Source: JAGVSR01 sp963786675 | GTDB lineage: Bacteria; Pseudomonadota; Alphaproteobacteria; Rhizobiales; Hyphomicrobiaceae | DNA length: 64,000 nt | Reading direction: 5' to 3' | NCBI GenBank assembly: GCA_963786675.1 | Contig: CAWAZY010000003.1 | Coordinates: 620,001-684,000, forward strand | The notes under the pieces: model-generated | The model's input: only the letters and a program-made list of their open reading frames with translations | Told to the model about the DNA's origin: nothing | Database searches by the model: none | In this document: positions 54,677 to 64,000 of the stretch, one piece after another | How the letters are laid out: each line of letters begins with the position of its first letter | How positions within the stretch are numbered: the first letter of the stretch is position 1 | Position numbers and translations under genes: made by a program

Positions 54677-57031
54677 ATGATCCGACCGGACATGGCGACA
54701 GAGAAATTGAAATCGCTGCTTTCGGGCTTGGGCGCGCTGAGCCGTGGCGCACCGGCGCCCTCGCTCGATGCGAGCGAACGGGCGTTCTGGATCGGCCTCG
54801 TCACCGTCGTGCTCTCGCTGGTCTCGGGGCTTGCCACGTATCTCATCCTGACCGGCCTCACGCCGATCACGCCGCGCGACGACGTGGTTGTGATCGCGCT
54901 GTTGCTCAACGTCGTGCTCATCCTCGCGATGATCGCCATTCTGGCCTGGCAGGGCTTGGGACTATGGCAGGCGTGGCGGGCGGAAGTGCCGGGCGCGCGT
55001 TTGCAGGTGCGGATTGTCGGGCTCTTTTCTGTCATCGCGGCGTTGCCGGCGATCCTGCTCGCGGTTGCGGCGACGACGACGTTCTCACGCGCCATCGACA
55101 GCTGGTTCACGGCGCGCACGCGCGCCATCATCGATAACTCGATGCTCGTGGCCCAATCGTATCTGGAAGAGCACGGTCAGGTGATCCGCACTGATGTGGC
55201 GAACATGGCGCGCGATATCGACGCCTCGGCCGACGACATCGTGGATGATCCCAAGGCGCTCAAGACGCTGATGATCGCCCAGGCGGGCCTGCGCGAATTG
55301 CTCACCGCCCATTTGATTTCGGTAAATGGCCAGATGCTGCTCTCCGCCTTCGAGGACAAGAGCGAGCCGTTTGTCGCGCCGCCCCTGGCCGCCATTCAGG
55401 AAGCCGAGAAAGGCCAGATCGCCATCATCAAATCGCTGGAGCGCGCCCGCGTCGCGGCGCTGGCGAAACTGGCGCGGTATCCGGGGCAATATCTCCTCGT
55501 CACACGTGCGGTCAGTTCCAAGGTGATGGGACACTTGAAGCGCACCGAAGCCAGCGTGGATGAGTACCAGACCCTGCGCAAAGGCCGGCGCGGACTGAAA
55601 CTTGCGCACGGCCTGATGTATACGACGATCTCGATGACCGCGCTTCTGGCTGCCATCTGGACGGGGCTTTGGTTCGCTGGACGCTTCGTTGCACCGATCC
55701 GCCGCCTCATTGCCGGGGCCCGAGAAGTCTCGACGGGCAATCTCGATGTCGAATTGCCCGAGAAGCGCGGCGAGGGCGACCTGCGGCGTCTGTCGCACAC
55801 CTTCAACACGATGACGCGGGAATTGAAACATCAGCGCGATGCGCTGGTCTCCGCCAACGATCAGTTGTCCGAGCGGCGCAGCTTCATCGAGGCGGTTTTG
55901 GCCGGTGTGTCGTCGGGCATCATCGGTCTGGATAGCGATAAGCGCATCACGCTGGTCTCGCGCTCGGCCGAACGGCTTCTGGACGTGACAGAGGATGACA
56001 TCGTCGGCAAGCGTCTCGACGAGGCGCTGCCGGCCTTTGCGCCGTTGCTCGCGCGCGCCGAAGAGCCGTCCCTGAAGCCCAAGAGCCAGCAGGAAATCAA
56101 TCTTGTCGTCGGGTCGGAAGAGCGCACTTTTTCGGTGCGCATCACAGACGAACGCGCCGAGGCCGGCGACGTGGGCTCGGTCGTGACGTTCGACGATATC
56201 TCCGAGTTGGTGGCGGCCCAGCGCACATCGGCCTGGGGAGATGTGGCGCGCCGCATCGCGCATGAGATCAAGAATCCCCTGACGCCCATCATTCTTTCGG
56301 CGGAACGCATCCGGCGCAAATACGGCAAGCTGATCGTCGAGGATCGCGAGACGTTCGACAAGCTGACGGCGACGATCGAGCGGCAGGCGGGCGACATCAA
56401 AACGATGGTCGATGAGTTCGCCGCGTTCGCACGGGTGCCCAAACCCGTGATGGAGGAGGCGGACCTGCGCGACGCCGTGCAGGAGAGCGTCATTCTCTTC
56501 CGCGAGAGTCATCCCGCGCTCACCTATCAACTTGTGATGCCCGAAGAGCCCGTGCGCACCGCATTCGATCGTCGTCTCATCACGCAAGCCGTCACCAACC
56601 TGGTCAAGAACGCGACGGAAGCAGTCGAGAGCGCCGTCCAGGCGGGACAGACAGAGCGAGGCCGTGTCGAGACCATCATTCGCGTCTTACAGGACAGGTT
56701 CGAGATCGACGTCATCGACAATGGCTTGGGCTTGCCCAAGCAGAACCGCTCGCGGCTTCTGGAACCGTACGTGACGACGAAAGGCTCGAAGGGAACCGGC
56801 CTTGGCTTGGCGATCGTGCAGAAGATCACCGAACAGCATGGCGGCGCGCTCTTCCTGGACGATGCGCCCGTGGCGCCCGACCGGGAGAGCGGGGCGCTGG
56901 TTCGCATTTCCATCCCGCGCAACGGCCGCACGGTGACGCCGGCGGAGCCTGACGAAACAGTAACTGCATCCTATGAGGCGGATGACGCGCACGGGGGCAC
57001 CCGCGCCCAGCGCGATCCCGCCATAACCTGA
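54677..57031 (+). CDS. ntrY: Membrane sensor histidine kinase NtrY
   Basis: The 784-residue kinase has four N-terminal membrane segments (for example WIGLVTVVLSLVSGLATYLIL and VGLFSVIAALPAILLAVAATT), a periplasmic region, a further membrane helix and HAMP (RRLIAGAREVSTGNLDVELP). A PAS domain, the HisKA phosphoacceptor in RIAHEIKNPLTPIILSAERI and a HATPase (VIDNGLGLP, GTGLGLAIV) follow. NtrY-NtrX responds to nitrogen and redox state. A Met at 54692 is an alternative start. Confidence 0.95.
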   Translation: MIRPDMATEKLKSLLSGLGALSRGAPAPSLDASERAFWIGLVTVVLSLVSGLATYLILTGLTPITPRDDVVVIALLLNVVLILAMIAILAWQGLGLWQAWRAEVPGARLQVRIVGLFSVIAALPAILLAVAATTTFSRAIDSWFTARTRAIIDNSMLVAQSYLEEHGQVIRTDVANMARDIDASADDIVDDPKALKTLMIAQAGLRELLTAHLISVNGQMLLSAFEDKSEPFVAPPLAAIQEAEKGQIAIIKSLERARVAALAKLARYPGQYLLVTRAVSSKVMGHLKRTEASVDEYQTLRKGRRGLKLAHGLMYTTISMTALLAAIWTGLWFAGRFVAPIRRLIAGAREVSTGNLDVELPEKRGEGDLRRLSHTFNTMTRELKHQRDALVSANDQLSERRSFIEAVLAGVSSGIIGLDSDKRITLVSRSAERLLDVTEDDIVGKRLDEALPAFAPLLARAEEPSLKPKSQQEINLVVGSEERTFSVRITDERAEAGDVGSVVTFDDISELVAAQRTSAWGDVARRIAHEIKNPLTPIILSAERIRRKYGKLIVEDRETFDKLTATIERQAGDIKTMVDEFAAFARVPKPVMEEADLRDAVQESVILFRESHPALTYQLVMPEEPVRTAFDRRLITQAVTNLVKNATEAVESAVQAGQTERGRVETIIRVLQDRFEIDVIDNGLGLPKQNRSRLLEPYVTTKGSKGTGLGLAIVQKITEQHGGALFLDDAPVAPDRESGALVRISIPRNGRTVTPAEPDETVTASYEADDAHGGTRAQRDPAIT

Positions 57032-57053
57032 CGCATGACAAAGGAGACAGACG

Positions 57054-58451
<1,398 letters not shown>

Positions 58452-58590
58452 CGGTGACAGCCATGTGGTGCAGGCGCGGGCGAATTAACTTGGCTTGCAA
58501 TGCGATCCGCTATGGTTGTCCCGCCGTCGCCGGAACACTGGCGGCGTAGCTGCAACTTCTATCCGGAGCCCTTCGGGGACGGGATCGATC

Positions 58591-59967
58591 ATGAAAGTCA
58601 TCATCTGCGGTGCCGGACAGGTGGGCACGGGCATTGCCGAGCGCCTGTCCGCGGAAGGCAACGACATCTCGATCATCGATGCCGATGCAGGATTGGTCCA
58701 GCGCGCCAACGATACGCTTGAGGTGCGCGCCATCCATGGACACGCGGCGCACCCCAACACGCTGGAGCGCGCCGGGGCCCGCGAAGCCGACATGCTGATC
58801 GCCGTGACGCTGCACGACGAAGTGAACATGGTGGCCTGCCAGGTCGCGCACGCTCTGTTCGATATCCCGACCAAGATCGCTCGTGTCCGCGCCCAATCCT
58901 ATTTCGACGTGACGTGGTCGAAACTCTTCGAACGCGAGAACATGGCCATCGATCAGGTCATTTCGCCCGAAATCGAAGTCGGCCGCATGATCCTGCGCCG
59001 CCTGGAAACGCCCGGTGCGTTCGAGACGGTGATGTTCGCCGACCGGCGCGCGGTTCTCCTAGGTATCGCGGCAGGGCCCGAGTGCCCGGTCATCGATACG
59101 CCGCTGACGCAGTTGGCCGAACTTTTTCCAGATCTCAATGCGGCGATCGTGGCCATCGTGCGCAAGGGGCAGCTGATCGTCGCGCACAGCACCGATCAGG
59201 TGCAGGTGGGGGATGATGTCTATCTGATTGGCGACGTGGCCCAGCTCGGCCGCACACTGCAAATATTCGGGCACGAGGAAACCCAGGCGCGGCGCATCAT
59301 CATCGCGGGCGGTGGCAACATCGGGTTCTTTGTGGCGCGCGAGATCGAGCAGCGCGATCCGAACATGCGCATCAAGGTCATCGAGATGTCGCGCCAGCGC
59401 GCCCAGGAAATCGCCGAGAAGCTCGACCGCTCGGTGGTGCTGCATGGCTCGGCCTTGTCGGAGGATTTGCTGCGCGAGGCCGAAGCAGGAGCCGCCGATA
59501 CGCTCATTGCCGTCACCAACGACGACCAGACCAATCTGCTTGCCGCGGCGCTCGCCAAACAGCTCGGCTGCAAGGCATCGCTTTGCCTGCTCAATTCGTC
59601 CAACTACGCGCCCATGATCCGTTCGCTCAATATCGATGCGCAGCTGAACCCCAAGGCGGTGACCGTCTCGCGCATTCTCCAGCACGTGCGGCGCGGCCGG
59701 ATTCGCGGCGTGCACACGATCCATAACGGGGCAGGTGAGATCCTCGAGGCGGAAGTCCTGGAAACGTCCGGCCTCGTCGGCAAGACGATCAAGGAGCTGG
59801 AGTTGGGCGAGGGGGTCCGGTTCGGAGCCATCCTGCGCGGGTCGAAGCTCATCAAGCCGGAAGGCGCCACCGAGTTCGAGGTCAACGATCGCGCCGTTCT
59901 GTTCGCCCGGGCGGATTATGTACGCCAGGTGGAACAGCTCTTCCGCGTCAGCCCGGATTACTTCTAA
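58591..59967 (+). CDS. trkA: Trk potassium-uptake regulatory protein TrkA
   Basis: The 458-residue protein has two Rossmann/RCK-N domains with NAD-binding motifs (VIICGAGQVGTGIAERLS and IIIAGGGNIGFFVAREIE), each followed by a TrkA-C domain. It gates the TrkH/TrkG potassium channel; no trkH is in the window. It follows ntrX with 139 bases between, as is usual in rhizobia. The ATG at 58591 begins MKVIICGAGQ. Confidence 0.96.
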   Translation: MKVIICGAGQVGTGIAERLSAEGNDISIIDADAGLVQRANDTLEVRAIHGHAAHPNTLERAGAREADMLIAVTLHDEVNMVACQVAHALFDIPTKIARVRAQSYFDVTWSKLFERENMAIDQVISPEIEVGRMILRRLETPGAFETVMFADRRAVLLGIAAGPECPVIDTPLTQLAELFPDLNAAIVAIVRKGQLIVAHSTDQVQVGDDVYLIGDVAQLGRTLQIFGHEETQARRIIIAGGGNIGFFVAREIEQRDPNMRIKVIEMSRQRAQEIAEKLDRSVVLHGSALSEDLLREAEAGAADTLIAVTNDDQTNLLAAALAKQLGCKASLCLLNSSNYAPMIRSLNIDAQLNPKAVTVSRILQHVRRGRIRGVHTIHNGAGEILEAEVLETSGLVGKTIKELELGEGVRFGAILRGSKLIKPEGATEFEVNDRAVLFARADYVRQVEQLFRVSPDYF

Positions 59968-60005
59968 GGTCGCGCCTGAAGCTCGCAGAAATTGGAGTGA
60001 GCGCC

Positions 60006-60869
60006 ATGGCGCGCATCGTCTACGTCAACGGCCGATATCTGCGCTACGCCGAAGCCGGTGTGCATGTCGAGGACCGTGGCTTTCAATTCGCCGATGCGGT
60101 CTATGAGGTGTGCGAAGTCAAGGATGGCCAGCTCGTTGATGCAACCCGGCACATGGCGCGGCTGACCCGCTCGCTGGGCGCTTTGCATATTCCACCGCCC
60201 ATGGGCGAGCGCGCGCTCCGGTTTGTGATGGCGCAGACCATCCGGCGCAATCGGGTGCGGAACGGCCTCGTCTATCTGCAAGTGACGCGCGGGACCGCGC
60301 CACGCGATTTTCCGATTCCCGGTTCCGATACGCCGTCGACACTCGTCGTCATCGCCCGGGCGCTCGATCCGGCAAAAATCCGCGCACGGGCGGAGGCGGG
60401 CATTGCCGTGCAAAGCGTTCCCGATATGCGCTGGGGACGGTGTGACTTGAAAACGGTCATGCTGCTGCCCGCGGTGCTGGCCAAGCACGAAGCCAAGTCC
60501 AGCGCGGCGCAGGAGGCGTGGTTCGTCGACAAGGATGGGTTCGTCACCGAAGGCGCCTCCAGCAACGCCTGGATCGTGCGCTCTGACGGGTTCGTGCTGA
60601 CGCGCCCCTTAGGCCCGGACATTCTAGGCGGCGTCACGCGCGCCACGCTGATCGATGTCCTCAAGGATCGCGGCATTCCCTTCGAGGAACGGCGCTTCAC
60701 CATCGCGGAAGCCCAGCGCGCGGCGGAAGCGTTCATTACCTCGGCATCGGCCACCATCATGCCCGTGGTGCGGATCGATGGCCGCCCCGTTGCCGATGGA
60801 AAGCCCGGCCCTGTGACCCGCCGGCTGCGGGAAAAATTCCACTCGCTGGCTGAATTTTCGTCATTCTGA
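60006..60869 (+). CDS. dat: D-amino-acid transaminase, class IV PLP enzyme
   Basis: The 287-residue fold-type IV aminotransferase opens ARIVYVNGRYLRYAEAGVHVEDRGFQFAD. The PLP lysine lies in WGRCDLKTVMLLPAVLAKHEAKS and the phosphate-binding segment in VTEGASSNAWIV. It probably makes D-glutamate or D-alanine, although branched-chain specificity is possible. GGAG eight bases upstream supports the ATG at 60006. It lies between trkA and hfq, a common rhizobial order. Confidence 0.88.
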   Translation: MARIVYVNGRYLRYAEAGVHVEDRGFQFADAVYEVCEVKDGQLVDATRHMARLTRSLGALHIPPPMGERALRFVMAQTIRRNRVRNGLVYLQVTRGTAPRDFPIPGSDTPSTLVVIARALDPAKIRARAEAGIAVQSVPDMRWGRCDLKTVMLLPAVLAKHEAKSSAAQEAWFVDKDGFVTEGASSNAWIVRSDGFVLTRPLGPDILGGVTRATLIDVLKDRGIPFEERRFTIAEAQRAAEAFITSASATIMPVVRIDGRPVADGKPGPVTRRLREKFHSLAEFSSF

Positions 60870-61040
60870 CTAGGGATTCACCGCAGTGTCATTTTGCTGC
60901 GAAGTTGAGCGCTTTCGCCCTCATTTTTGCTGCGAGTGCGAATGAAAGGCGTTATGGTCCCGACCGGGTCTGCGCCGATCCCTGAATTCACGGCCGGACC
61001 CGCAACGACAAGAGCCAAAAAAGATAGCGGAAAGCAAAAC

Positions 61041-61289
61041 ATGGCCGCCGAGCGTTCTCCCAGCCTACAGGACACCTTCCTCAATCACGTCCGTAAGCAA
61101 AAAGTCCCCCTGACCATCTTCCTCATCAACGGTGTGAAGCTCCAGGGCATCGTCACCTGGTTCGACAGCTTCTGCGTGCTGCTGCGCCGTGACGGACATT
61201 CTCAGTTGGTCTATAAGCATGCCATCTCGACCATCATGCCTGGCGCGCCCGTGAACCTCATGGACGGCGAAGGCGGCGAGGAAGGCTGA
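61041..61289 (+). CDS. hfq: RNA chaperone Hfq
   Basis: The 82-residue product has Sm1 (LQDTFLNHVRKQKVPLTIFLINGVKLQGIVTWFD) and Sm2 (SQLVYKHAISTIMP). Hfq hexamers pair small RNAs with mRNAs. The acidic tail GEGGEEG is short. The ribosome binding site is weak (AGCGGAAAGC). hflX follows. Confidence 0.97.
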   Translation: MAAERSPSLQDTFLNHVRKQKVPLTIFLINGVKLQGIVTWFDSFCVLLRRDGHSQLVYKHAISTIMPGAPVNLMDGEGGEEG

Positions 61290-61369
61290 GGCCTAGGGCC
61301 ATCGACAAGACCACACACGACGAACCCGATCTGACGCCGGGGCGGCGCAAACCGGCCGCGCAGGATCTC

Positions 61370-62722
<1,353 letters not shown>

Positions 62723-62783
62723 GCAGGGGTCTGACCCCAGCTGCCCCCAGTGCGCGCTGGCGGAGTTGGTGCCACTTCCCCGT

Positions 62784-62872
62784 CGTCATCCCCGCGCAGG
62801 CGGGGATCCGCGCAACTTCGAGACATGGGCAGCCGACGGCTTGGACAGATCCCGGCCTTCGCCGGGATGACG
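62784..62872. repeat. Inverted-repeat element with CGTCATCCC ends
   Basis: CGTCATCCC (62784-62792) and GGGATGACG (62864-62872) are perfect 9-bp inverted termini. Inside lie two hairpins, CCCCGCGCAGGCGGGG and CCCGGCCTTCGCCGGG. It has the same plan as the element at 32007-32138, so it is a dispersed repeat family. Confidence 0.8.
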
Positions 62873-62886
62873 AACGTGGGGAGGCT

Positions 62887-64000
62887 CTAGCTTTCGCAGC
62901 CCGCCTCGCGCATCCAGCCTTCGACAACTTCCGCATTGGGTGAGCCCAGCGCGTGGAACAGGTCGCGGGCGCGGGTCCAAGATGCGCAGGCGGAAGCGTG
63001 ATCGCCACGTTGATGAGCGAGTCCACCCAGATTGGCGTAGTCGCTGGCCATGCCCTCCTTGCGGCCCAGCGCTTCATTGAGGGCGAGGGATTTGCGATAC
63101 ATCGCCTCCGCGTTATCGAGGTCGCCGCGCGTGGCGTAAATGTTTCCGAGGTTGCCGTAGGCGTTCGCCGTGCCCTCCTTGCGGCCCAGCGCTTCATTGA
63201 GGGCGAGGGACTTGCGGTACATCGCCTCCGCCGCGTCGAGGTCGCCGCGTGTGAGGGAGACGATGCCAAGGTTGCCGTAATCGCTGGCCATGCCCTCCTT
63301 TCTGCCCAGCGCTTCATTGAGGGCGAGGGACTTGCGGTACATCGCCTCCGCCGCGTCGAGGTCGCCGCGTGTATCGTAGACGTTGCCGAGGTTGCCGTAC
63401 TGGTTCGCCATGCCCTCCTTGCGGCCCAGTGCTTCATTGAGGACGAGGGCCTTGCGATACATCTGCTCCGCCGTATGGAGGTCGCCGCGCGTGGCGTAGA
63501 GGATGCCGAGGTTGCCGTAGTCGCTCGCCATGCCCTCCTTGCGGCCCAGCGCTTCCTCGATGGCGAGGGATTGCGATCATCTCTTCGGCAGCATCGAGGT
63601 CGCCGCGCGTTTTGTAGACGATGCCGAGGTTGCCGTATTGGATCGCCATGCCCTCCTTGCGGCCCAGCGCTTCTTCGATGGCAAGGGACTTGAGAAACAT
63701 TTCCTCCGCCGCGTCGAGGTCGCCGCGCGTGAAGTAGACATTGCCGAGGTTGCCGTAGACGTTGGCCATGCCCTCCTTGCGGCCCAGTGCTTCGTTGAGG
63801 GCGAGGGACTTGCGATACATGTCCTCCGCCGCGCCGAGGTCGCCGCGCGTTTTGTAGACGATGCCGAGGTTGCCGTAGTCGTTCGCCATGCCTTCCTTAC
63901 TGCCCAGCGCTTCGTTGAGGGCGAGGGCCTTGCGGTACATGTCCTCCGCCGCGTCGAGGTCGCCGCGCGTGGCGTAGACGTTGCCGAGGTTGCCGGTGGC
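62887..64000 (-). CDS. TPR-repeat protein, C-terminal part, frame-interrupted and cut by the window end
   Basis: On the minus strand this encodes the C-terminal part of a tetratricopeptide-repeat protein; its start lies beyond 64000. About eight 40-residue units are visible, each like EALGRKEGMASDYGNLG followed by TRGDLDAAEAMYRKSLALN. A degenerate last unit (LFHALGSPNAEVVEGW) precedes the stop at 62887. Frame is lost between the blocks ending near 63570 and starting near 63600. One unit is two bases short (GGCGAGGGATTGCGATCATC), so a 2-base deletion interrupts the gene. TPRs mediate protein contacts; the partner is unknown. Confidence 0.85.
62990..64000. repeat. Tandem 120-bp repeat array (TPR units)
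   Basis: About eight units of 120 bases with near-identical DNA, marked by the recurring ATGCCCTCCTTGCGGCCCAG. The marker falls every 120 bases from about 63050 to 63890 (118 in the damaged unit). The array runs past the window end. Confidence 0.9.

Noticed and set aside
62990..64000. Possible CRISPR array
   Set aside because: Regular repeats are present, but the 120-base units are coding (TPR helices in one frame) without unique spacers between short repeats.

Overview
The window reads as a stretch of chromosome from a GC-rich alphaproteobacterium of the order Hyphomicrobiales (Rhizobiales), probably a Hyphomicrobium-like lineage. The main evidence is gene order: dusB-ntrB-ntrC-ntrY-ntrX-trkA-D-amino-acid transaminase-hfq-hflX, ispDF next to cinA and a COQ10/RatA-like gene, eno-ftsB followed by a pdhA relative, and a NifU-like gene with yidD ahead of thrS. 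A formaldehyde-activating-enzyme (Fae) family gene and a GFA-family gene point to a lineage with C1 metabolism. No tRNA, rRNA, CRISPR array, integrase or complete insertion sequence was recognised.

Layout. 0-9 kb: the 3' end of a porin with an apparent frameshift, a papain-like orphan, a zinc peptidase, a CPBP membrane protease, ettA, then a LysR regulator and a 44-codon divergent ORF bounded by a 58-bp duplication of the ettA 3' end; then a secreted CHAP-like protein and MlaC. 9-15 kb: a methionine/SAM-cycle operon made of an ArsR-methyltransferase fusion regulator with a clear upstream palindrome, metF, and a methionine synthase split into two genes. 15-25 kb: small membrane proteins, GNAT, polysaccharide deacetylase, enoyl-CoA hydratase, cysE (apparent frameshift), DUF3126, gamma carbonic anhydrase, a transglutaminase-like peptidase, PilZ and PAS proteins, rhomboid and CBS proteins. 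25-31 kb: patatin, hisI, NifU-like, cupin, yidD, thrS. 31-37 kb: accessory-looking material with dispersed palindromic repeats, beta carbonic anhydrase, a Fae homologue, a HIG1 protein, PilZ and an LprI-like protein. 37-41 kb: preQ0/queuosine genes queF-queD-queE, a YhhQ transporter and queC. 41-48 kb: eno, ftsB, a degenerate pdhA-like gene, a Crp/Fnr regulator, two related lipoproteins, GlsB, COQ10-like, pentapeptide, cinA, MarR. 49-63 kb: ispDF and the nitrogen two-component cluster through hflX. 63-64 kb: the C-terminal part of a TPR protein made of near-identical 120-bp repeats.

Functional links. metF and the two metH parts regenerate methionine and are probably controlled by the adjacent ArsR-methyltransferase protein. 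The que genes make preQ0/preQ1 and YhhQ imports a precursor. NtrBC and NtrYX give two linked nitrogen/redox sensor pairs; Hfq and HflX follow.

Three apparent reading-frame breaks (porin, cysE, TPR gene) lie in otherwise healthy genes. Two are +1 and one is -2, so base-calling or assembly error should be excluded before any is called a pseudogene.

The signals most worth following are the 58-bp direct repeats framing the LysR/micro-ORF cassette at ettA, the decayed pdhA at a locus where pdhABC normally sits, the Fae homologue lacking the expected catalytic histidine, and the metF operator.
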